A stretch of 64,000 nucleotides of DNA from Paroedura picta (Eukaryota > Chordata > Lepidosauria > Squamata > Gekkonidae), in assembly GCF_049243985.1 (NCBI RefSeq), contig NC_135383.1, positions 26,694,442-26,758,441 of the forward strand, in the 5' to 3' direction. This document shows positions 1 through 12,000 of the stretch, in pieces. The translations under genes and the position numbers were made by a program. The notes beneath the pieces were generated by a model. That model searched no databases and was not told the DNA's origin. It saw nothing but the letters and a program-made list of their open reading frames with translations. Position 1 is the stretch's first letter. Each line of letters starts with the position of its first letter.

Positions 1-1325
1 GTGAGGGGGAGCTCACCACCTCCTTAGGCAGCCTATTGCACTGCTGAACTACTCTGACTGTGAACATTTTTTTCCTGCTATCTAGCCTATATCGTTATAC
101 TTGTAGTTTAAACCCATTACTGTGTGTCCTTTCCTCTGCAGCCAATGGGAACAGCATCCTGCCCTCATCCAAATGACAATCTTTCAAATACTTAAAGAGG
201 GCTATCATGTCCCCTCTCAACCTCCTTTTCTCCAAGCTGAACATTCCCAAGTCCCTCAGCCTATCTTCATAGGGCTTGGTCCCTTGGCCCCAGACCATCC
301 TCGTCACTCTCTTCTGTACCCTTTCAATTTTATCTGCGTCCTTCTTGAAGTGAGGCCTCCAGAACTGCACACAGTACTCCAGGTGTGGTCTGACCAGTGC
401 CGTATACAATGGGACTATGACATCTTGTGATTTTGATGTAATGCCCCTGTTGATACAGCCCAAAATGGCATTCGCCATTTTACCACTGCATCACACTGCC
501 TGCTCATGTTTAGTTTACAATCCACAAATACCCCAAGGTCTTGTTCACACACAGTGTTACCTAGAAGCGTATCCCCCATCCAGTAGGCATACTTTTCATT
601 TTTCTGACCCAGATGCAGAACATTACACTTATCTTTATTAAATTGCATCTTGTTCTCATTTGCCCATTTTTCTATTGTGTTCAGATCTCATTGAACTCTG
701 TCTCTATCTTCCGGAGTATTTGCCAGTCCTCCCAATTTGGTGTCATCTGCAAACTTGATTAGTAGTCCTTCCTCCCCCTCATCTAGATCATTAATAAATA
801 TGTTAAATAGTACCGGGCCGAGCACCGAGCCCTGAGGTACCCCGCTACTCACCTCCCTCCAGTCTGATGAAACACCATTGACAACAACTCTTTGAGTGCG
901 GTTCTCTAACCAATTCCCTATCCACCTAACTATCTGAAAATCCAGATTGCAGTCCTTCAATTTATCCATGAGAACATCATGGGGAACCTTGTCAAAAGCT
1001 TTACTAAAATCCAAGTAAATGACATCAACCGAATTTCCACGATCCAGCAAACCTGTTACTTGGTCAGAAAAGGAAACCAGGTTGGTCTGACAGGACCTGC
1101 TGGAGACAAATCCATGCTGACTTCCTTGGATCACCAAATTGTCCTCCAGATGTTTACAGATTGCTCCCTTTAATATCCGCTCCATTATCTTCCCTACAAC
1201 AGAAGTCAGACTCACTGGTTTGTAGTTTTCCGGGTCATCCTTCCTTCCTTTTTTGAAGATCAGAATAATGTTTGCTCTCTTCCAGTCCTCCGGGTCATCT
1301 CCAATCCTTAAAGAGGCTTATATCT
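1..1325 (-). mobile_element. CR1-clade LINE, 3' RT portion, runs off the left edge
   Basis: On the minus strand are CR1 reverse transcriptase blocks: [17 protein letters not shown], then [20 protein letters not shown], then [10 protein letters not shown], followed by the C-terminal region with [20 protein letters not shown] and [19 protein letters not shown]. The reading frame is split into three pieces (about 688-1215, 415-648 and 95-478), so it is inactive. The 5' part is missing (truncated near 1325, as is usual for CR1). It matches the copies at 26.0-27.6 kb and 31.9-32.7 kb closely enough to be the same subfamily. It lies in a TADA2A intron, antisense to the gene. Confidence 0.92.
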
Positions 1326-1329
1326 TCTA

Positions 1330-2850
1330 CATTTTCTGGAAAGGATTTTTTTTTAATTACAATTTTGTCCAATCACATTTACTCCTACCTTTATTTAATA
1401 AGGTCAGTGGTTGTTAAGTACTTTGTGCTCTTCATAATCTCTTTTTCTTCTTGTGTTAAAAATCTCATTAGTTTTGGGTTTCTTTCTGTTTATATTATAG
1501 ACTGGTAGGGATCTAAATTCTTCAGTATGTTCAAATACATATCGCAGCCAGAACCAATGTCATCTGTGTAACTTTTTTTGAACTCTACATCATCATTATT
1601 CCCTTAATTCTGATGTTTTGTCTAATCTTTATGGTTAAAATCTCTATTGCTAGTGCAAATAATGAGGGGGAATAGAAGACATCCCTGACATGCTCCTTTT
1701 CTAACTAAAGTTGCTTTTCTTAGTTTCCCATTAATCAGAATGTTTCGTTGTTGGGATGAGTAGGTTCCATGCATCCAGTTCCAGAATGCAGAACCCATAT
1801 TTTGTAAACTGTTCAATAAGAAAATATGAAACATTCAATAAATGTATTATGCTTATTTATTAATTATTTTATTTATTACCTTCCACTCCCAGGCTAGCCA
1901 ACTCATAGAGGGTTACAATAAAATTGTTAAACACTTTCTCTGCCTCTAAAAATATAAATTCTTCATTCTTTCTCTTTTTTGTCACAAATCTGATTGCATC
2001 TATCACAAATCATATATTACCTTTCATCTACCTCGATACAAAACCTGGTTGTTTGAAGTGTATTAAATTTGGCATGTCTTTTGCCATTATTGTGGCAAAA
2101 ATTTCGTAGTCAACACTCAGCAGAGAAATAGATTAATAGGACTGTGAGAACAATGCATCACAGCCCTCTTTATGTATTAGCATTACATATGCCACATTGC
2201 CTCTTGCCACCTTGGGAGTATCATTGTTTTGTCCTTTATCTTGTTCGTGACGTTTTGTAACAGTATAATTGATAACTTCTTCAAATGGTTGATAATGTAT
2301 TGCTGTCAACCTGTCTGGTCCTGGTGCTTTATTCTTCATGTTCTTTATTGCTTGAGAGATTTCTTAAATCGGTATTTAATTTAATATTTTTTCTATGTTC
2401 TGATGGAAACTTTGCAATTGGGATCTCTTTTGAATATTAGTTTATTGTTTCTTCTCAAACAAGCTTCTTTTTCTATAATCTTGAGAGAACACTAATAAAT
2501 TGCTCATTTATTTCTTTTTCTGCATAAATAATTTGATTTCCTTTCTGTATACCTGTTAATCTTTTTTCTCTTTCTTCTCTGAGACAATACCAGATATCTC
2601 TCAGGGTTATTTGCATATTCAAAATATCTTTGTTTTAGAAATGTTAATTTTTTTTCCTGTACCTCTTCTATTCCTAACATATCTAATTGGTATTTTAATT
2701 GTTTAACCTCTGCTAGTGTATTATGATGGCTTTTATGTACTTGTTCCAATCTCTGGATTTTTTCTCTTATTATTTTAGTATGTTCTAATCTTTCTCACTT
2801 AACATCTGCAGTTATTGATGCTTTAGACCAGTTACTAGTTGAAGATTTTG
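1330..2850 (-). mobile_element. Decayed L1-clade LINE fragment
   Basis: Minus-strand pieces resemble L1 ORF2: ILINGKLRKATLVRKGACQG (the box before RT domain 5, usually INGxLxxxxxxxxGxRQGCPLSP) at 1622-1834, KNKAPGPDRLTA at 2133-2339 (L1 consensus KAPGPDG), and LTFLKQRYFEYANNPERYL at 2504-2749. The order on the minus strand is correct for one L1 copy. Several stops and shifts separate them. The region is AT-rich, as expected for L1. Confidence 0.7.
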
Positions 2851-2946
2851 GAGGAGAGGGGTTGTCATCTCCCTCATTTTTAAATTGCACGAGGGCTCTT
2901 TGAATTAACAAGGGACCAATTTTAAAAAATTATTTTTTCCTCCCAG

Positions 2947-3019
2947 GAGTTTGACAACTATGCTGAATGGGATTTAAGGGACATAGACTTTGTGGAGGAT
3001 GACTCAGACCTTTTACATG
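2947..3019 (+). CDS. TADA2A: TADA2A exon encoding EFDNYAEWDLRDIDF...
   Basis: The acceptor is a T-rich tract ending ...cctcccag and the donor is GTGAGT-like. There are 24 codons plus one base (phase 1 end). It holds the strongly conserved acidic stretch FVEDDSDLLH. This is the first coding exon in the window; the preceding exon, expected to end in the conserved FIE, is not present. Confidence 0.96.
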
Positions 3020-6000
3020 GTGAGTTCTGTGCTAAGAGAGAGAGAGAAAGGTTAGAAAAATATTTCCCATGGCTGAAAATATTTACTTAAAAGTACTTGT
3101 GTTAATGTTACTGTGCTCAGTATTGCCCTTTCCCTCCCACACAGACAAAATCTGGGGTTATTTTTGAACTCTTGGGTTGGTGAAACCACTGATAGTCATC
3201 TTGTTCTATTCATTAGCCAGTCTCTAATAATGTTTATTTATTAATTACATTTCTATACCGCCATTCCTTCATGGGTTCAGGGTGGTTTATAACATGCATT
3301 TTAAAACGTAATCACAAGCCTAAAACAGTTACCATTATTAAAATCATGAAAATTATTACAATTATAAAATCCTGTAGGCCTGTAGGAACAACTCTGTCGT
3401 TGTAGTGTGTCATCTGGGGCTTGCTGACCTAGCCAGTGGCACTCTGTCTTAGCTGGATTTCATCTGCATTTTGGTGGCAACTAAGCACAAAACTCCAAAT
3501 TAACTGACTGAGGGGGCAGATGTAGATGTTAAATAACATCAAGGAGATAATTGCTCCCTGTGGGATACCACAGATTAGGGCACACCACTGGAAAGTGTTC
3601 TCTCCTCCTGCTACCCAACCTTGGAGAAAGGGCTGTAGCCACTTCAAGGCAGAGCCCCATATCCCTGTGTAGGCTAGTCACTGGCTGAGTAGCATTGTGG
3701 ACTACTGCATTAAATGCTGCTGTAAGATCTAAAAGAAGCATAAGCACTGACCTACCTAGATCCAATTTCCTGCAGAGGTCATTTGTCATGGCGACCAGAG
3801 CTGCCCCTGCTCAGTGAACAGGCCTGAAGCTGAATTGAAAAGGGTTAAGGGCCACTGTTTTCCCCCAAGCTCTGTAGTTGTTCCACAACTGCCTGCTCAG
3901 CTACCTTTTCCAGGTAAGGCAATGCAAAACTGAGTGATAGTTGGCTGGGCTGCTCTTATCCAGTGTTGGTCTTTCAAAAGAGGCCTCACCACTGCCTCCT
4001 TTAGCTTTTCCAAGAATGTCCCTGTTGTCAGGGATACATTGATAATGTCCTGGTGTGGGGCCTGCACCCTCTCATCTCTGCTTCGTCAGTCAGTCACCTT
4101 TTATTGACATAAAATATGTATAAGACATATAAAAATAGGGTTTAAAATGTCAACAAAATGATAAAATAGGCCATGGGGTTACATAACCAAACAGATCTTT
4201 AAATGATTAAATAAACTATAAAAGATAAAATACAAGGTAGGCAGCATATTATAAAAGCATCTTAGTTAAAACTGGCAACTAAAATGGTTACCTCTGGGTC
4301 TTTGTCAGAGGGCAGAAATTGCAAGGTCATAGATTTACTTACAGAAGGCTTGTTTCCCAGCCAAGCAACAAAGCTGTCATCCCGACACTGCTCATATAAG
4401 GGGCAATCTAACAAAATGTGTGAGACAGAGTCAGGGCAGCCAGAACCACACGGACAGAGTCTCGCATGGTATGGGATATGGTGTGCTTCACCAGCCAAGA
4501 GGGGCATGGTTCCATGGGGCAAGTGGTGGGCTGTACAGCCGTCAGAGCTCTGTCCACATTGGCTAAGAAAAGCAGACTGAAGCAGTCCAATGTAGCACCT
4601 TGAGATGGCCAAGGGGCCTCCAGTTTCCTAATTGCATCAATCTCCGTTGGAAAGTCCAGGCGGAGCAACAAGATTTTCTCAGCAAAAAAGCTCACAAATG
4701 CTTCACAGCTAGTAGCTTTCTGTTTGCTCGCAAGGGACGTCAATTATTGAATTGTTTTGAAGAGTTTTGCTGGATGAAAGCTACCAGAGGCAGTAGAGTC
4801 TGCAAAGTACTCATTCTTTGTAGCCTTCGCTGCCGTCTCATAAGTATATTATAAGACTAGTAATAAAGCCCACTGTATGACGAATACAGCAGGCGCTAGA
4901 AACTTACAGTCTTGCGTGTCCTCAGGGCGGCGGCGGCTCTCTCGGGCGGCGGCTCTCTGAAGCTTCGCGCCTCTCGCCGCATCAGGCCGCCGGGCAGGGA
5001 GCCCCCGGCAGCCGCACTCCTGCCGATTGGTCCCTGCGATTATCTGTCCGGAGGAAGGGTCCAATCCGGACCCTTCCTCATCACGGACACATCCCGCCCC
5101 AGAACCCCTTACCGCTTTATTTAGTCCGTGGAGCCCGCGGCGCCGCGGGTGGTGTTTAGATGTTCTTGCAGCGTTGTCCAGAGTTTTCCACTTGGCTTCC
5201 TCTCAGGTCCTGTCTCAGCTCCTGTTTCCGTTTGCACAGCTCCTGGGCATACCAAGGGGCTGGCTTGAGTTGTGAGTGGGCAGAATGTCAGGAACAATCT
5301 TGTCAGTGGCTCCAGAGAGCCAGTTGTGACAGTCCTCTACCAGCTCATTAGCCAAGTCACCAGGGGGCATCAGATCCGAGTCACCACGGGGCATCAGAGC
5401 GTTCTGAAATCAAATTGGATCCATTAGTCTCCTTGGGTGAGCATAAATTTGCTCTCCACCTGAACCTACCTATAGCATGGATGTCACCTGTACCAAACCC
5501 AACTGTATCCCCATCCCAAAGATTAAATCCAGGTTGTAGCCTGCTTGATGGGTGGGACCAGTTGCAAATGGAGGAAGTCCTGGTGTTGCCACGGCTAATA
5601 CCAGGTCTGAGCCTTGGGAGGAGCAGGATTTCTCCATGTGAACATTGAAGTCTGGGGTGGGCTGTTCTCATGCGGGGCACGCTTAGATCCCCTTCACGTG
5701 TACACCCTAAAGTATGAAACATGTTTCAGCCCAGTTTTGCTCCCATGCCTCTAGCATTATACATAATAATAATAGTGTGGCCAGATGGGAGAGGCTGCAT
5801 GACTATAACCATTTATACATACAGCCCAGCATAGGATTGTGCAGTTACAAAGCTGGTCCTTCATTGTCTGCATTGGTAATGCATGTGCAGGGTCCCTGTT
5901 CTGCTTCTGTTGCAGCAGCGTGGAACTGTTTTCTCTCTAGTGTATTCAAACAAAATTCAGCTTCCTTCTTTCCTGCTGAGGGGCCTGAGCTTTTTCATGC

Positions 6001-9000
6001 TGTGATAAAAGCAGGCAGTGTTGTTGTATGGTGAGAACTGGAGCGAACACTTGGAGCGAATACTTGGTATGACAGAGTTATTCTTTTGTCCTCCCTCTCC
6101 CTCCCTCCCCCTCCCTCCACTTCCACAGCTTTGAAGATTGCGGTAGTAGATATCTATCACTCTAGGTTAAAGGAAAGGCAACGAAGGAAAAAGTGAGTCT
6201 ATGTTTACCTTTTCAGTCCTTCAAAACAGGGCATGCGTTATCAACGTCAAAGTCAGTTTATTTGCATGTAGCCATAAGCTATTACAAAATGAATTAAAAT
6301 TACTAAAACATTTCATAGTATAATAATCAATACAAATTAGAATATACCTACTAATTCAATTAAAATATATATTCAGATTGTATAGGGCATGCTTTAACAT
6401 AAAAGCGTAACCATATTTTTGTATAGTAGCAAGGCTTAAGGGTTACAGGGTCAACTGGATTTGTTCACTTCTATCTCCTTTATAGAGCCTCTTGTGGTGC
6501 AGAGTGGTAAGGCAACAGACACGCAGTCTGAAGCTCTGCCCATGAGGCTGGGAGTTCAGTCCCAGCAGCCGGCTCAAGGTGGACTCAGCCTTCCATCCTT
6601 CCGAGGTCGATAAAATGAGTACCCAGCTTGCTGGGGGGTAAACGGTAATGACTGGGGAAGGCACTGGGAAACCACGCCGTATTGAGTCTGCCATGAACCC
6701 GCTGGAGGGTGTCACCCCAAGGGTCAGACATGACCCAGTGCTTGCACAGTGGATATCTTTACCTTTACCTTTTTATCTCCTTTATATCTTAGGTAGTTGT
6801 TGGGTTTAATTTTAAGCAAAAAGGATACACAAAATACTTTCCCAGCCTGACTCTCCACAAGGTCTGTCCTTGAATTTATTTGCCCCTCAGTCTGGCTCAG
6901 ATAGTAGAAGTGAGCTGCATTAGTAGAAGAGAACCAAAAGGGTTGGGCTGTGGGAAAATGAGATGGGGGAGCTAGGGTGGCTTAGCTCTTCCAGTTTTAT
7001 CCCTTTTCATATTCAAATTGGACCCCTTGATTTACATGTGCGTGCTGGGGGTGGGGGAGGCAGGTAAACAAATGTGGCCATGGCCATCCCCATCCCATCG
7101 ACCTTGGCCCCAACTGCTGAGTCATCAAATCGGCAACACCATGAAGATCAAAGCCCCAGGTGTCCGTATGCACCCGGGTAGTTTCTTCTGGACACAGGCA
7201 AAGGGGCTCATGTTGAATGAAAGGTTGTTAATTGGAAGAGAGCAGGGAGCGGTTCCTGTTGGCAGCAGAGGAGAGGTATGTCTTTAAACTGCATGTATTG
7301 GCTAGATATCAGGAAACAATTTTTCACAGAGTAGTTCAGCCGTGGAATGGGCTGTCACTGGCAGTCTTCAAGCAGCGGCTGGATAGAGACTCATCCTGGA
7401 TGCTTGAGGTTGCTCCTGCATTGAGCAGGGGGTGGGGCTAGATGGCCTTTGTGACCCCTTCCCACTCTAGGATTCTGTGAGTCTAGTTCAGCAGTGGAAT
7501 GGGCTGCCCAAGGAGGTGGGGAGCTCCCCCTCACTGGCCATCTTCAAGCAGTGGCTGGACAGAGACTTATCCTGGATGCTTGAGGCTGACCCTGCACTGA
7601 GCAAGGGGTGGGGCTAGATGGCCTGCATGGCCCCTTCGAACTCTAGGATTATTTGAAAGCCTAGCATCTGAAACCTCTGGCTGCAATTCTAACCACACTC
7701 ATCAGGGAATAATCCCCACTGAGTTTAACTGTGCTGGCTTCTGAGTAGATGCTTTTAGGATCATACTCTGTCTCCTCCCTCAATAAGGAACTTAACACTT
7801 CTCTTAAGAGACATCAGTGGTTGCACTTCACATTGGCATTCATGAGCTCAGTTAATCTGAGGGTCAAACAGATTCCTTGCCTTCTGGTTAAAACTGTACA
7901 CATTAATTCTGCCTTTTTGAGTCACTGATGACTGGAGGGTTTTTCAAATCACTCCCAGAACTATTGCTACCAGTTTATTTAGAAGATGGGAATGTAGGGG
8001 ATTTGGGGGCTCACTGGGGTGGTGGAATACAGGTTGTGACTTTCTGGTCCCCTAGCATGGCATTGCTAAGCTTCAGAGTGAGATATGAAATTTCCTTTTC
8101 AGTGTTGACCCTCAAGAGCTGCTATGCAGTTGTTCTGGCTGCTGAGATTTGAGGCTATGGGACCAGAAAGCTAGTCTTACCCTCAGGGAATCACCATGCT
8201 GCATGGGAAAAACATGAGTTGGGGAAACGGGACTCCACTTGCTTATTGTACGTCCCCCCAATTTAGAATACCATAAATTATCACAGCCACTTTGTAGTTT
8301 AAAGAGCCCATATGTCGACTGTGCAGTCAATTAGGATCAGTAGAAGCCTTTTGCTTTGATATCTGTTCCCCAGCTAGGACCATTTTACCTTCAAAGCAAT
8401 TAGAGCTTTAAAGGGAGGGGCGATTTCTAATGCAGAAGAAGAAGATTTGGCGATTTATAATGAAGAGGGGCGATTTATAAGGAAGAAGATTTGGTTAAAA
8501 TCGCCTTCCCTTTCCTCTCCCTGTGAGGTGGGTGAGGCTGAGAGAGCCCTGATATTATGGCTCGGTCAGAACAGCTCTGTTAGGGCTGTGACGAGCCCAA
8601 AGTCACCCAGCTGGCTGCATGAGGGGGAGTGGGGAATCAAGCCCGGCTCACCAGATTAGAAGTCTGCATTCCTAATCACTACACCAAGCTGGTAATAATA
8701 ATTTTAAAAAGCTGATAGCATCCTGGACCCAAGAATGTGGTCATGTCTGGGGATGCATGTCTCATGGCAGACATCTCTCAGACCTAATGTCACCTCCCTT
8801 ACCCATTTGACTTACCACACACTGGACTAAAGAGTCTGTGCCTGTTGGAGTATTTACTGAGCTGCTGGTTAGGGAGATTTTTTGTAAATTTACAAACATT
8901 TTTCTAGATACCTCAATATGCAGAAACCCCCTACTTTGTCTCACTGCCCTATAGAGATGGTCATATCATCAAACTTGCTGTGACAAAAAGTGACATATTA

Positions 9001-12000
9001 CAGGGACCCCTGTGGTTCCTTGGAAACCTACCAGGGTTCTTTGGTGAGACCAATTAAGGGCAGGCTGTCTTCCCTTAATTGCCCGCCCTTGTTTATCCTC
9101 CCTTTTACATATAACTACAGGGAACATTGCTTGTATTCTAGGCTCCACTAGGAGCAATGAAATGCCCAAGTAGGCAGGCCAGCCGGCATTCAGTATCCTC
9201 TACAATCCAGGGTCCCCAGAATCCATGGCAGCAGGCAGGAGTGCTACGGCAAGTAAGTCAAAGTTTAAAAATCACTGGCAGATATAAGAACCAGCGAATC
9301 CTAGCTTTTGTGTGTGTGTGTGTGTGTGTGGGGGGGGTTCCAAGCCTGTTTTCAGGGTCCCCTCCTTGAACTGTGCGTCAAAGATGTGAAAACTTATCAG
9401 CTTATCAACCAATCAGTATTTAATGGTATAAACTGTAAAAAGAGTGATAGTGATCAGAATAAAATAGCCTGTTAAATAAGGAACTAAAATTAGATAAAAT
9501 GGATAATTGGTCTGGTTATCCAGTTTGGAGATGGCAAAAGGCTTTGCATCGGAATCCAGCTACAGCTGCTGAAATTGCTGGGTCTCTGTCCTCTAAGGGA
9601 GCTTATCTTGTAATATGTTCTGCCCTCTTTCACCACAATCAGGAACCATGGGAGCCTATTTGTGGCAGTCCACTCACGGCCCGCAGAACAACAGTGATGT
9701 TAGAGCTCTGAATCCTGCTCTCCCAATTATGCCCAGGCACAGATCAGTCATCTCATAATCTTTGCCACAGTGATCAGCTTTTGACTCACCCTGAAGATGA
9801 GCAGACTTATTAACATTCTGTTTCTTTTCTTCAACCAATTATATGCCACTTAAGAATGATTCAGTGACTCTTTAATTTGAATAGCTCAGTGTTTTTTAAA
9901 TGTGTTGTTTAACTTGGGGTGTGCCAACAAGTTGCTTCTTCTTTTTTAACTTCAATTTTTTACCACTACAACAACCAACGGCTGCTGCAATTGTATATGC
10001 TGAATAGTATACACAAACATAGGTGGTGTAGTGGTTAGGAGAGCCAGCTTGTTGTAGTGGTTAGGAGCACCAACTTCTAATCTGGTGATCTGGGTTTGAT
10101 TCCCTGTTCCCCCACATGGAGCCAGCTGGGTGACCTTGGGCTCACCACAGCACTGATAAAGCTATTCTGACCAAGCAGTAATATCCGGGCTCTCTCAGCC
10201 TCACCTATCTCACAGGGTGTCTGTGGTGGGGAGAAGAAAGGGAAGGTGACTGTAAGCTGCTTTGAGACTCCTTTGGGTAGAGAAAAGTGGCATATAAGAA
10301 CCAACTCTTCTTTTTCAGTAATATCCAGGCTCTCTCAGCCTCACCCACCTCACAGGGTGTCTGTGGTGGGGAGAGGAAAGGGAAGGTAAACTGTAAGCTG
10401 CTTTGAGACTCCTTCGGGTAGAGAAAAGCGGCATATAAGAACCAACTCTTCTTCTTCTTCAGTAATATCAGGGCTCTCTCAGCCTCACCTCCCTCACAGG
10501 GTGTCTGTTGTGGGGAGAGGAAAGGGAAGGTGAATGGAAGCTGCTTTGAGACTCCTTCGGGTAGAGAAAAGCAGCATATAAGAACCAACTCTTCTTCTTC
10601 TTCAGTAATCTCAGGGCTCTCCCAGCCTCATCTCCCTCAGAGGGTGTCTGTTGTGGGGAGAAGAAAGGGAAGGTAAACTGTAAGCTGCTTTGAGACTCCT
10701 TTGGGTAGAGAAAAGTGGCATATAAGTACCAACTCTTCTGCTGCTGCTAGTTGACAGTAAGCAAGAAAGTTTGTAAACTGGGGTTTTTCACTCACCAGTC
10801 ATCTGAAGAATCCTATATTATATCTTTTCTAACGTCATGTTCTAGGAGATCTCTAGAAAAGGGAGGGTACCACTATGCAGCAGCACTGAGTAAAATGCTG
10901 CAGTTCTATGGGGTTCTGTTTCTGCCAGGCTCACCTAGAACTGCCCAAAGTTTCTGGCAATTCCTAGAGCTACCATTTCTCATTTCTGGTTAGCTCTAGG
11001 AATCTCCAGGAATGGTATGGTAAGAACTTCTTGTAAGAAGATAAGGCCTTGTTTCCTTTTTTTACATTTTTCTCCTGGTATGCTCCCTGCTGGTTTAAAA
11101 GGCACTGTGAGGCAACCCTAGACTCACCCAGGGTCAATTATATCACAGGTGATCCAGGAAACAGCTAACTACAAACCTATCCTTGGTTATAACTTTCAAG
11201 CTTCATTTTCATGGGTTTTATGAAGCACTATGCCTTTAACAGTACCTTCTTTTATGAACTTTTAAGTCACTTAGAGGAAAATCTTCTAAGGCAATCTGTA
11301 TGGAACAGATACTTAAGCAGTCTTTTCTGGAAAAAGATTTAAGGAAAATATTCTGCTACATTCCTAGATAGCTTTTCCACTTTGTATCATTGTTTACAGC
11401 TAGAAATGTTCCTAATTCAGGATGTACCTTTTAATTACAGAATTATAAGAGATCATGGACTCATCAATCTCAGAAAGTTTCAGAGTGAGTACCATAGTAG
11501 TCAGGCTTAATTGCTGTGTTGTCCAGCTCAAATTAAAAGGTGCTACTTGGTTCATACTTTGAATATCTTTGTTCCATTTGTTACTTGCAAAGTTATCTGT
11601 AGGGCTAACCAAAGAGACATTTAAATTAGATCTCTGCAAGGTACAGTGTTGTTCTGTTATGACTGATATAAGCCTGAATAGCCACCCATGTCCCTTTATA
11701 CCTTGTAGGATTGCTATTTCATCAGACACCGGACACATTGCCTTCTTCCCTATCAGGCCTGGAATTCCTTATGGGGTAATACCTGAGTCCAGCAGAAGTC
11801 GGTGCATACAATGGCAGGGCAGTCTTAAGCACGGGGCATTCAGGCTGCTGCCTGGGCTGGGCTGGGCTGGGCTTGCCTGAGCCCCCTTCCCATGGCACCC
11901 ACTCTCTGGATGGAAGTGGAGAATGCCATGGGAAGGGGGGCTCAGGCCTTGCCCTGCTCAGTCTGGCCCAGCCCAGGCAGCAGCCCTGAATGGTTGCCAG

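Noticed and set aside
4856-5160. Helitron
   Set aside because: A GC hairpin followed by gtttag near 5155 resembles a Helitron 3' end, but there is no TC start or CTRR end, and the other copies lack that hairpin.
10176-10740. CRISPR-like array of regular repeats
   Set aside because: Repeats are about 140 bp, contiguous, and clearly SINE tails in a vertebrate genome.
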